Of a stretch of 64,000 nucleotides of DNA, positions 1 through 10,702 are shown piece after piece (positions within the stretch are counted from its first letter, which is position 1; the number at the start of each line of letters is the position of its first letter). Below the pieces are notes generated by a model. The model did no database searches. It saw nothing but the letters and a program-made list of their open reading frames with translations, and was not told where the DNA came from. Location: positions 1,054,001 to 1,118,000 of the forward strand of contig NC_037310.1 of NCBI RefSeq assembly GCF_000143535.2, in the 5' to 3' direction. The stretch comes from Botrytis cinerea B05.10. Its lineage: Eukaryota > Ascomycota > Leotiomycetes > Helotiales > Sclerotiniaceae. Made by a program: the position numbers and the translations under genes.

Positions 1-1
1 T

Positions 2-214
2 GAGATGATACAAGATCGAATTGAAAATGAACAAGTGAACAAAGACGTTAGAGGCAGTATGCGTGCGGGCGAGCGCAAACGAGCGGTATCAACGGATCCA
101 ATTCCAGGTATTGAACCTCTCAAGAGTCCACATCTGAGTCCCACCGCTCAGCCACATGATTCTGGTGTTGTAGTAACTGATTTATTCAAAAAGAGTGAGG
201 AGGAAGATCTGTAG
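2..214 (+). CDS. possible C-terminal end of a gene entering from the left
   Basis: The frame is open from the left edge to a TAG at 212-214, giving about 70 residues that end in an acidic tail (KKSEEEDL). The residues are hydrophilic and rich in Ser, Pro and charged groups, as in the cytosolic tail or disordered end of a larger protein. No domain is visible and I do not recognise the family. An internal ATG at position 5 could be only a methionine codon. It could equally be a chance ORF, since 70 open codons at a window edge is weak evidence. Confidence 0.22.
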   Translation, partial: EMIQDRIENEQVNKDVRGSMRAGERKRAVSTDPIPGIEPLKSPHLSPTAQPHDSGVVVTDLFKKSEEEDL

Positions 215-3200
215 TTAATATGGGTATGGTTTATGGCGTTATTGGGAGGTTTGTTTGTCGTCTATACCCACGTTTACTTTGCTTTCATTTTATTTCCCGG
301 GACTGTTTGCTTATCACAACATGCTCCTTTTTTATGTGGCAATTAGTGATGGGGCACTTGAGCGGGCTAGCATTTTTGGGAACTATTTCGTTGGGTGGTT
401 GGTGGGGCGGATAGTGGCATTTATCTGTCTTAATGTAATAATATGATCAGGGTAGACTTGGGGCCTGGCTGGATGGGCGAACTCAGGAAAATTCATACTT
501 CTGGATTGCTACGGAAGACTTTCTTTTACTACTTGGTTTCGTTTACTTTTGTGCTGGGACTGGATGCACATTTGGGAAATAATCAAATCTTGAAGATGGA
601 TTTGTGGATTGATACCAGGAAGGATACAAACTGACACAAATACAGCATGTCGATACAGCGATTATGGGAATTGTTACGTAGAAAGAATTGAGATGAGATG
701 TTAGTTATGGGCGGAATGGTTGATTTTAGCGTGCGATCGCCAGAGCAGAAAGATATTCAGTTAGAGTTAGATGGGCCGCGATGTAATGAATTGATAGTCA
801 AAAATATGATTTGACATATCAGAATTTTAGATGAGCGTTTGGACTTAAATGCGAGCATAAGGAAGTGAAACGTGATCAAATGTGGTAGCTCTCCGTTTTC
901 GTATCAATGCAAACGGGAAACGAAGTTGCAGCGCAGTAGCCACCAGCCTGGCATCGCACAGTGAGAGGAAGTTGCTTTGTTTCTTTCCAATGCAGCACGT
1001 TACGTTTTTGGAGTGATTTGGAGAAATGCCTACTACCTGATACCTACCTAATGTTTGATACTTGGTGATGACAATGATGATGATGAGTATTGCCCACCAT
1101 GCTTTACTTAGGAGATTTGTGCTACGATGTCAGCTTCAGCTTCAGCTTCAGATTCATAGTGACTGTACGTCGAAAGCTGATGGGATCTTACGTTACACCG
1201 TTGAAAGCAAGCATGTTTGTGTACCTACTACCTATGGATGGCACAGTCGCGAGGGTTTGCTTGGAATTTGATATTCTAGGTGTAGGTTCTGAAGCTGTGG
1301 TTCACTTGCATCATTCTTGTGTGCGACTGCTCAGCTTGTTCTGTATTCCGAGTGCAGGGGAGTAGTTGTGGTGATGGTTTCTGAAGAGATGGGATCCAAG
1401 GAGTGGAGAGGAACGGTGTGTGCATACGGCCACTTGATGTTGATGCCGATTGAACGTACTGGGTTTTGTAATGATTGGAATCGTATAATTGTCAAATCTA
1501 TTTTGAAGAATCAAATCATCTTGATTGTCCAATCTGTGTTCACATCCTGATTCTCAATGAAGCAGGCAAACGGGGACTTGGAATTTGTGTTGGATTCTGC
1601 TGAGCGACTTTCTCGGGGCAAAATCCGGTGTAGTATAGAGCGATTAACATCTCTTGATAAAAGAAACATTTCCGAGAGAAATTATCTTCCAAGAAATGCG
1701 AATCCCTTTCGTCCCATTGATTGCGACGATTGTTGGATGGATAATCGCGCGAATCTATTTTCAGATCATTCCATTTCTAGCATGTTTTGTTGCTAACGTT
1801 CCCGCGAAGGGAGAATCGGATGATCAAGGAATAGCAATAAAATCCTCCAACAGAAGGATGTCGACAATCCTTCCTGTGTCATTTTTTTTTCAAGGCTTCC
1901 TCTGTTCAAACTCGTGTAGAGTGAGAAATGGAAGGACGGTTGGCTGGATAATATTCGTAAGACAGCAGGAATGCCGCCACTTGTTATAATCAAGGATGGC
2001 ACCAAGTTGCCTACCTAGGTAGGTACTCATGCTTGACGCACAAGTCCTCATGCGTGAGACGTACAAAGCCGATTTCGACCACACGGTACATTTCCTGGGA
2101 ATTGCCGAGAAGTCGCACGGGGTACGGGGAATATATGTTAAACACGATTTACGACATGTGAGTGGATGTTGATGGTGGCGTTTTCCTGTTGTGAGCGCTG
2201 TGCGAGGATGAGCGAATGCGCGAATGTGCGAATGTGCTCAACTCGAGACGGGCGACTGGAGATCTGTCTAGCAAGCCCAGGAGGTGGCATCATGCCACTT
2301 ATTACTCGATAGAGGGGAAAATGTTTCAACAAGTTTTTTCTCCGCCATAAAACCTTAATTCACGGACGTGAATCTTCCCGTCCTTATCAGAAAAAGCTTA
2401 AGGGAAAGAGGGAAAGAGGGAAAGGACATTTCGTGAAATCACATGCAGATTAGATGTGGGAGAATTTCGCTTTTGTCTGGGCTTGTTTGATATTCATGTT
2501 CTGCCGTGTGATTGGCCACAACGAGCCATCGGACATATTTGCTAGCATGTTTCGGATGTTCAGGGGTCAACGCAATGCACTTTGTCGAGTTCGCGGTTGA
2601 ACGAGAGACGTGAGGGAAAGCCAGAGATCCTATTTAGGCGAGTTAGAACCCCCCTTCGTGATGGGTGGAGAATTAGAGGAAGAGGAAGAGGAAGAGAAGA
2701 GTAACAAAAGTCAAGAGATATGGCATTTATGCTATGTGCAATGTGCAATGTGCATATCCGGTCCCACCAGCTAATCAAGTCAAGTCGACGTGAGTTCGGG
2801 TATTCTCATGTTGGTGATGGGCATGAAAACATGGTTTTAAGGTTGGATAATATCAATGCTTATGGTTACAAGATCCTGTCTACAGCCTCCTGGTGGCGGC
2901 ATTCCGCTCAAGCTACCATTCTTGCATTGCGGAGTAGCTAAACAGCCTGTTGGTTTCCAGGGTTCAACGACGTGCAGTGTAAGCTTTGCCTGCTCTTGAC
3001 ATTCTCTTGCTGCTGTTGCAGGGAAAACATCGTCCAAAGCTCTTCTGAATTCTTGGTGTCGGGGAAACATCTGATATTTGGTTAAGGATGATAGCTGTCT
3101 GGAAAAAGAAAAGACAGAAAAGCGTTCAAGAGTTTACATTCTGCGACTTCGTCTCTTCTTTCTTTCTCTCTTTCTTTCCTTTTAACATTATCTTTCCCGC

Positions 3201-4121
3201 TTGCTCGTACCTGTAACATGCACATGGTGCTTAAATCCCTTTTTCTCTGGCCCCACGTTCCATTCCATAAGATTTGACCCCTAGTTACCTCCGTCAGCCC
3301 CACGCGAGAATCTAGCTTCAACCAATGATCATTCATATCTGCACAGAAATTGATGACCACATACAAGGGCCTTACCATGCAAAAATATCACATCTCTGTC
3401 TCAAGTTGATCTCCTTCTTTTCCGGTATCACTGTATCAGATCTTTTGTCGAGCCATGGATATCATCCTGGTTTTCTTTCTTCATCTTAATCACATCTATC
3501 CTTCGCCTCAATCTCATCCTCTGTTCATCCAGTAAACGGTCTTGGTCTTTCTTTCTCCTGTCTTAAAAGTAAAATGTGGCATGTAGATCATGCCTTTTGA
3601 CTTTGGCACATCGCCTCATTAACTCGCAAAAGAATACGAAAGATCCCACATTCGACGTCACCAGTGTCCACCGGTTGGGTCAACTCCAACTCTATGCGCT
3701 TCTACATATTCCGGCAATATTCTTCGTTTCGTCTTTACGCGCTTCCGCATCTACTCCACATTTTACTGTTGCCAAGAAACAATATCCATACACTTCAGAA
3801 GTCCTATATCTTTTGACATATCTCAAATATATTAAAGTTTCCGATTCTGGAAAGCAAACCCTCTTCTTTCGGTCCATATCCGTTGAAGGGTTTACCTCTA
3901 AAGTACCTTCACTTCCTCACTTGTCTCCTTATTAGTCACTTCATTTACTTACCTCGGAAGCTGGAAATTTCTACATGTCACCTACCCAATCTTTACTTTT
4001 CCAGTGCAGGCACATCTGAGAGCTTCTCTAATAGCACTTCAACGCTCCCTTTCCAAGCAACTTTCGCAACTGTATTCTTTTTCGTTTCTTCCTGGCTTGG
4101 CTGTGCCAGTCGTTTTACCCC
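215..4121. other. long gene-poor interval (3.9 kb)
   Basis: I see no convincing gene on either strand. All ORFs are under about 120 codons with no recognisable domain. The stretch has a 6-bp CAGCTT tandem at 1131-1154, purine-rich AGGGAAAG and GGAAGA runs near 2400-2430 and 2670-2700, and a strongly pyrimidine-rich (CT-rich) zone from about 3100 to 4100. That last zone lies directly upstream of the glycosyltransferase-like gene and probably contains its promoter and 5' leader; CT-rich tracts are common just upstream of transcription starts in filamentous ascomycetes. A non-coding RNA cannot be excluded. Confidence 0.5.
1131..1154. repeat. short CAGCTT tandem repeat
   Basis: The hexamer CAGCTT is repeated three to four times and then degenerates to CAGATT. 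It is a simple microsatellite in non-coding DNA. Confidence 0.7.
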
Positions 4122-6035
4122 ATGGTTCCCCCTCCTCTGGACGTAAAAAAGTCATACACGCACTCAGACATGCTTCTCTCATCACGAACTTCTCCTCGGC
4201 TCAGTTTGCGTAAATCTGGAGGCTATGATCCAAACGACCGAGGACCATCATCATCTACCTCTTCTAGATTTAGCTTCAACCATTTAATCAAATCGCCTCC
4301 ACCATCACCAAGTCTTCCGGCTTTGGTTCCAAGGCACGGTAAGCCTGCGCCATCACGCACTCCCCGGAAGTGGTTCAGAGGGTTTTTGTGGGTTTCTTGC
4401 ATATTCGGGTTACTTTACTTTGGTTTCACCTCGTCATGGCTAGAAAGGCCCATGACGGCAGTGGGGTGGGCAACAGATTCTGGTAGTCAGTATGAGATGG
4501 TTGGAGAATCAGAATTGCCGAACTTTCCAACACCAGTTATCGTAACAGACAAACGCGGACGATCCAAATGGACGGTTTCCATACCTCCCAATCACGAATT
4601 TCCTCTCACTCCCAACCAATATGCCGATATTTGCTCACAAAATATGGAAGTTGCTTCCACTGTTGCTGATCTCCATAGCCACGTGCACCGAGAGCATGCT
4701 GCACATTATGATTACTACCACGTGGACCAAAATTTTATGGACGTTGCTGAGGCGGAGGCACATGGACTGTTACCCGGAATTAAGGCGAAGAATAGTGTAT
4801 TGAGGGAAAAAGATGGTTCATTGGTGGGCGAAAATAAGGACAGCTTAATTGATTCGGAGATATGTGACAAGACTCTGACTTTTGTGCTCGAAACATCGGA
4901 TGCGGGACTCGGAAAGGGCTTGATGATGCTGTGGACTGCATTTGGTTTGGCTCAAAAGGAAGGAAGACATTTCTTCGTAGATGACTCAAGATGGTAAGCT
5001 TTGAGAAACTAAACCTCATCTCTCTTCTCGTTACTGACCATAACAAGGGCATACGGCAAATATACAACATTCTTCAAGCCACCCCCAATCCCCAAGTGCA
5101 GACCCCCACCACGCCACGAAATGCTTCCATGCCCGCATCATGCTCGCCATTTAGTGGTCTCGGCTGCGACGGTAACTCACACCTTCGGAGGAGCTTTCAA
5201 TGATTATTTTGAAGACGCGAAAAAGATGGAGGTCTACCGACAGAAGCCCATCTTTGAAATGGCTCGACTCGGGTACGAAGCCCTTTTCCAATTATCCGAC
5301 AATGACAGCAAATATGTGGACATGAGAGCCGCAGAATTCTCGACGAAGTCCACACTAGACCCGTCAAGTCAAGAAAACGGGATGATCATTGGTATACATG
5401 TTCGTCACGGGGACAGAAGACCATATGAATTTCAATACAAAGACAGCTATATTCCATTAACAGTGTATAACGATAAAGCACACATGTTGATAAAGGAAAA
5501 GTACAACCATTCACTTCCGAATGGGGAGCACGATACTTTGGCTCAGATGGCTAGTGCATTGGTCATTGCCTCTGATGACCCAGATGTCTATGATTCTGAA
5601 GAATTCAAAGAAGCCCCCAGAGCACAGGAGCAGATTCGATTAGCATCCAAAAATGCTCTTGATGCAGCCGCTCCTCAACCTAACACTCCAGGGCCAAGAA
5701 AATTTGTAGATGACACAGTAGGATGGGAAGGAGGATTCTATGCTGGTATGTTCTGGAGTTTAGGCAAACCTTCGGGCACGCCGAAAACTGCCGTCGAAAC
5801 CCCTGATACAACATTGCCTCCTACTACAGAAGCTTTACGATTGAGAGAATTGGTCGGAAGAGCGTATTTGATGGATTTAGCGGTTCTGGGAAGAGCAAGT
5901 GACAAGATTGTTTGTACAGTCAGTGCCACGGGCTGCAGGCTTCTTGCCGTGATGATGGGATGGGAGAGGGCGATTGATCAAGGAGGATTCGTCAATGTGG
6001 ATGGAAACTTCAATTGGAGAGGTGTGGCATGGTGA
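4122..6035 (+). CDS. type II membrane fucosyltransferase-like glycosyltransferase
   Basis: Two exons, 4122-4993 and 5048-6035 (619 aa). The 54-nt intron has GTAAGC and AAG borders and splits the Trp codon of ...DDSRW/AYGKYTTFF. The N-terminus is a Ser/Pro-rich cytosolic tail of about 84 residues followed by one hydrophobic segment (about 85-104), then a long lumenal part: the topology of a Golgi type II glycosyltransferase. H408-V-R-H-G-D resembles the HxRxxD donor-binding motif of GT11/GT23/O-fucosyltransferase folds. It is followed by VIASDDPDVY, like the TDD element of those enzymes, and by a C-terminal DLAVLGRASDKIVCT segment like their conserved end. I infer transfer of a sugar, possibly fucose, in the Golgi; donor and acceptor are unknown. 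A second in-frame ATG at 4170 could be the start. Confidence 0.72.
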
Positions 6036-7177
6036 AAAAGTAGAGAACTTGTCTCCTCTTTCATACATGCGATTAAATTATTCTTTTGTTCATATTAATA
6101 CCTCTTGGTAGCGGGATTTTTGGCGTAAAAGCATTGCCACGGCGTTGGAAATGGAGTTTTGGGCTTGATGGGACCATTCACAATCGTGACGGAGATTAAA
6201 GGTAAATAGGAAGCATGCATTGCACGGTGTAGGATTACGTCTTGCATGATACCAGGCTATTGATTTAGCTGTGTTTTTTTTTATAGAAGCTACTTGGATA
6301 GTATATTCTTTCTCAATTTGGACTTGTTCTATGTACTCTAATGATGGCTGCTACATAGCTTATAAATTGTGAAGAGGCCAGTGATGCTTTCTCTGATCGT
6401 TCCTTCCTTCCTTCGCCCTATCATATTCATCATTTGTTGCTTCTACAACGCAGAGTTGCGCAATCGAGAAGACGAATACCGGTCCGGTTGATAAGTCAGA
6501 CATTATAGTGTATTCATCGGTTGAATCTACCTGGTATATGCTGTCTTTATGGAAGTTCCAGCTTGTTGAGTCTGGACTGGAATATCCAAAGCATTGGACC
6601 CCTTATAACTCTTCACTTTCTTTCAAAAGATTGTGATTGTTTCGATTTATATCAAGATCCTTATTTATTTCGATATCTTGGTTCATATCAATATTCCAAT
6701 TCATGTTGATATTTCAACTCTTATCATATAATCACTCTCATACTTTCATATGTTACTATAAAAGCTACCCCGCTTACGCCATACTTAAACTTTTCCGTGA
6801 AAACCTCGGCACGATGATTTTGTCGCCAGGCTCTAAAACATACAATCATCATATAACCACACGATGTAGCCTACTTAGTAAAGAGAACCTACTCTGGACA
6901 CGAACTTTCCATCATAACTCGGCAAGATGATTTTCTTGCAAGCTCTAAAACATTGTAGGTTGTTCTTTCTTGCTCAGTATTACTTAGGGCGAGGAAGTAG
7001 AGATCGACTCTGTAGTCCTCCCCCCAACATGTTGCACATTTTTGTATTTTCCCGCTGTTCATCATCTCATCCATCATTCTTCATTCTTCACTCGTTAAGG
7101 TAGCATTTATTACCACGCAACACGTTCAAAATTGAAATTTTATTGACAGTTTCAATCATTGGGATTGCAAAGCTACC
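6036..7177. other. intergenic, 3' region of the GT-like gene and promoter of the FAD gene
   Basis: No gene seen. A stretch at about 6640-6780 is AT-rich and full of short TATTTC/TATC variants. CT-rich sequence and a run of TCATTCTTCA repeats at 7060-7090 lie close upstream of the next start codon, as expected for a promoter or 5' leader. Confidence 0.45.
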
Positions 7178-8428
7178 ATGGCCCTACCAAAGAGCACAAA
7201 AAAACTCTCGGCTAGCAAACACATCCGAAAGATGTCGATGAAAAGCTTCTTGGAATCTTCTCCGTCTACTCCTGTTCACGGTCCCTTGGTTCGATCGCCT
7301 GTCAGAATACTCGGGAGCGGGTTATCGGCTTTGACACTCGCACGCAGTCTACACAAAAAGAAAATTCCCTTCAAGATCTTCACAAAAGATTGCCCACCTG
7401 AAGATAGCCCCAATCGACATGATTATAGTCTTTCACTTCCAGCGCGGAGCATCAGGTCCCTAAAGCTACTGCTCAACATGAGCACAAAAAGTTTCCAAGA
7501 TCACCTTTTAGTGCCTAACACCACACCCTTCCCGCGAGGAACAACCAACACGATAGTGAGAGTCCACCGCGGTAGACTAGAGCGTTGTTTGAGGTCACTA
7601 TTCAAGGATGATATTGAGTGGAATTGTGAGATTAAGGTCAGATCAAGCGGACCATCTCGTTTGGTATTTCCCCCGCATGTCGATGCCTTGGAAGGGAATA
7701 TCACGTTCGACTGTATGGGCGTTCATTCTCCGGTACAATGTCCAGGTAGCTACAATGTGATCAGTCCCATTGTGGTATTTCGAGGCACTGTCATCTTGTC
7801 AAAGACTTTATGGGATCAAAAGTTTCAAGATTGGTTTCCTCGCAATACAGCGCACATCAATAAGAAATTCGGCGCAACCAATTTGGATCTTATAATCAAC
7901 CAGATTAGCGAGCAAACCGGCGAAGTGAGCTTAACTTACATTTATTCGCGACCTGTTTTAGATGGTTTAATGGACACTGAAGACGAACTCTGGAAACCGA
8001 CACGACCAACTCACGAAGCAGCATCCCCGGTCTTGATCGAAAAGTTTCTCGACGAAATCAAAACCTTCCGACACAAGAATGTCCTGCCTGGCCCTTATAA
8101 CGTGATTTTTAATCCCGAAAAGATGAAAGAAGACCGGATTTTACATTGGCTGATGAGAACCCTTCGGGCGGACCAGCCAGAAGCAATCAAATTATGGGCT
8201 AGTGATGAAAAGATAATGAAATTGGGCGACGCTGTAATGAGCATGCCCATAGTCGAAACCATTGGTGCCGAGCTTGCTATCTCCGATGGATTAAAAGCAG
8301 CTGAGCAGATTGAGAAATTTGGGGGGGAGAGGTTGCACTGCTGGTTTATTGAACGCTGGCAGTGGAAGCTTGCTGTATCTCATGAAAGTTACCGCCGTGT
8401 GCTTGTAAGGTATAAAAGAAGTATGTAG
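7178..8428 (+). CDS. FAD-dependent monooxygenase-like protein
   Basis: Uninterrupted 416-codon ORF. After a basic, Ser-rich leader of about 40 residues it has a beta-alpha-beta dinucleotide-binding start, RILGSGLSALTLARSL (G46, G48), then a downstream RGRLERCLRSL segment like the FAD-hydroxylase helix. At about residue 350 it has LGDAVMSMP, the position of the GD motif that contacts FAD ribityl/phosphate in salicylate-hydroxylase-type enzymes. This supports a class A flavoprotein fold. The glycine motif differs from the usual GxGxxG (the third Gly is Ala), and the leader is not an obvious secretion signal. Substrate and pathway are not evident, and neighbours give no hint. The single-exon structure is unlike most neighbours. 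The ATG at 7178 is the first in frame after a stop. Confidence 0.72.
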   Translation: MALPKSTKKLSASKHIRKMSMKSFLESSPSTPVHGPLVRSPVRILGSGLSALTLARSLHKKKIPFKIFTKDCPPEDSPNRHDYSLSLPARSIRSLKLLLNMSTKSFQDHLLVPNTTPFPRGTTNTIVRVHRGRLERCLRSLFKDDIEWNCEIKVRSSGPSRLVFPPHVDALEGNITFDCMGVHSPVQCPGSYNVISPIVVFRGTVILSKTLWDQKFQDWFPRNTAHINKKFGATNLDLIINQISEQTGEVSLTYIYSRPVLDGLMDTEDELWKPTRPTHEAASPVLIEKFLDEIKTFRHKNVLPGPYNVIFNPEKMKEDRILHWLMRTLRADQPEAIKLWASDEKIMKLGDAVMSMPIVETIGAELAISDGLKAAEQIEKFGGERLHCWFIERWQWKLAVSHESYRRVLVRYKRSM

Positions 8429-8792
8429 TTGCATATGGGTTTACAATTGTCTCTCATACCCAGACAACAACTGTTTTTTCAGGTAATAGGCAATAATCGG
8501 TTTCAGGTGAGGGACTATCATGTATTATATGGCATCCCTTCCGGCAATTTCTCAGCCTCAGGGGTAGCGATAATTGATCACAAAACATAAATTGATCACA
8601 TTGAGTGTCTGATACAAGGGGAACCTTTTCGATAGATCAAAAATTCATTATATTGCATACCTTTCTCAAATCATGGGAGAAACAATGTCGATCACCAAGC
8701 ACTCATCATATAAACAGATTCATTCTTTATTACTATCCAAAATATCTACAACCTCTATCTCCACATCTTATCGCCCAAATATCTCCATTCAA
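8429..8792. other. intergenic promoter region of the GPI-anchored protein gene
   Basis: No gene. The reading frame of the next gene is open back to 8673, but the signal peptide begins at 8793, so this is read as 5' leader. Upstream ATGs occur at 8673 and 8685. Confidence 0.4.
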
Positions 8793-10289
8793 ATGAAGTC
8801 ACCAAATCCCATCATCTGGCCGGTCCTGTTTCTCCATATAACTCATTCAGCAAATGCAAAATCACATTTCACATCCCATTCTACGGAAATCCACGCCCTG
8901 CATCACAACAAAGCTCCACACCCTAACAAGAGAGACTTTCTTACCTGTGAGGAGACTTATGGAGAAGGTTCAATTCCATGTGGTGGAAGCGATAGTAAAT
9001 ATTGCTACGATCCTACGATTGGGGAGGTGAGTTGTCTTTTTCTTCCGTGTACATACTGTGCTAGAGAATGATCACTATGCCCCTTTAAGAATTCCTTCAC
9101 ACTTATCATCCGCCATCTTCCAGCAAGTCTTCTATACTTTATAAGAATCTGGAATCTGAAGACTTCTAAAGAGTAGTGACCCTCTCTGTGCCCAGATCGC
9201 CCTTTTGATTGTTCATAATAGTTTTGAACTTTGACATTCAGATTGGGAAGGTGCTGAAACTCCAACTTTGGAGAAAAGACAATGAGGGGCGAGCATGTGA
9301 AAGTGTATACTAACAGATTTCATGACATCGATAGTCGTGCTGCATGCAAGATTCTGGATACTGTGGTCTAGGAGATGTATGCGCGTCGATTGAGGGTTAT
9401 TGCTGTCACAAGGTATGCCATTTATCAAATCTCCAACTTCCCCCCCCCCCCTCCTCAAGATCAATATTAACACAACACTGCACGCCAGGACGAAAACGAA
9501 CAAATCTGTATGCTCCGTCTCGGCATCAGCTTCCCCGATGATATCACATCCGACCCCGACTTCAATTCCGATATCGATTCCGAAGACCTAGATTCCAGCC
9601 TGACATCCATCTCCTCCTCCTCCTCCTCCTCCTCATCAACTTCACAGTCACAATCAGAATCAGAATCGCAATCTATCACGCACATAAAGTCGGATGATGA
9701 ATCGACTGATTCTGACCTCGGTACCGAATCATCTGATTCGGACGGTGCCTCTAGTCCACCCATGTCCATGCTAATGAATGCATTGAACTCGGGTCCCCTC
9801 GCCGACGAAGACGCAGATGCAGATACAGACGAAGACGAAGACGAGAATGCAGACCCAGACTCAGCTTTGGACTCGGGATCAGAGGGAGAGGGAGATGTTG
9901 ACACGGGAACTAATGTGAACCCTGAACCCACCACCGTGGTTTTGAGTCTAGGGACTGCAGTAGCGTCTGCGGTGCCGTTTGATGTGATGAACAAAGGTGG
10001 GGTTTCTAGCCTTGGAGCTGGGGAGAGTTCGACGCTAGTTTCGTCTTTGGAGGGGTTGGAGACTAGTAGCGCTACTGCTGGGAGTAATGCAAATGAGCTG
10101 ACATCATCGGCTCTTCCATCGCAATCTATTTCTGAGGGGGGGCTTAATGCCAGCGCGACAACTTCTGCTGTTGATGGAACTTTTACCGGTGGTGCTGTGC
10201 GGATTAGGAGAGAATCGGGTTTGGAAGGAGGGGTGGCAAGGAGCTGTTTGTTTTTGGGTGTGTCTTTTGTGGTTTGGGTTGTGTTGTAA
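8793..10289 (+). CDS. GPI-anchored, cysteine-rich, Ser/acidic-repeat cell-surface protein
   Basis: Three exons, 8793-9026, 9335-9412 and 9489-10289 (370 aa). The first intron is long (308 nt) with a perfect TACTAAC branch site at 9308-9314; the second is 76 nt with a poly-C tract. The ATG at 8793 gives a signal peptide (IIWPVLFLHITHSANA). An upstream in-frame ATG at 8673 would bury it. Next comes a compact Cys-rich module, from CEETYGEGSIPCGG through SCCMQDSGYC and EGYCCH, with about eleven Cys in 60 residues, conserved in fungal GPI proteins of unknown function. A Ser-rich run (encoded by a TCC microsatellite), alternating acidic/Ser repeats and a Thr/Ser stalk follow. The hydrophobic C-terminus (CLFLGVSFVVWVVL) fits a GPI-attachment signal. 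Likely wall or plasma-membrane surface protein; binding partner unknown. Confidence 0.78.
9611..9633 (+). repeat. TCC microsatellite inside coding sequence
   Basis: An in-frame run of TCC codons encodes the poly-Ser stretch of the GPI-anchored protein. Length changes in units of three would preserve the frame. Confidence 0.8.
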
Positions 10290-10702
10290 GAATGAAGGGG
10301 TATTTGAGATTATCGTTTGCGGCAAGCGAGGAAGAATAATTCATAGGGCCTAATTATCTAGACTGCAGCCCAACAATTAAAAACGTTAGAATATTTAATT
10401 ATTTCTCAAAAATGAAAGAATTTCAGACATCAAAATATTTTCAATGGTTGAATTAATTTAAAATAACGAACTAATCTATGAAATTAACTCTCACGTTCTC
10501 ACGTTCTCACGTTCTTGGAATTTCAAAACTCGAATTTTAATAAAATGAACTATATTCTGAACCATTAGAAACATTGATAGAACTATGATATTATTAGGAA
10601 AAATTAACCTAGCTTTTACTATCTACATGCTATTAAATCTCACTTTATAACCCCATTTGTTCTTTTTTTTCAACCCCGTCTATCCGTTTCTATACCCGGT
10701 GA
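10290..10702. other. AT-rich convergent intergenic region with an 8-bp triplicate
   Basis: The 3' ends of two convergent genes face each other across strongly AT-rich DNA. The octamer TCACGTTC is repeated three times at 10491-10514. No gene seen. Confidence 0.5.
10491..10514. repeat. TCACGTTC x3 direct repeat
   Basis: Three perfect head-to-tail copies of an 8-bp unit in AT-rich intergenic DNA. Confidence 0.8.

Noticed and set aside
9467..9994. 175-codon minus-strand ORF with poly-Glu and poly-Ser runs
   Set aside because: It is the antisense shadow of the TCC/GAC repeats of the GPI-anchored protein gene.
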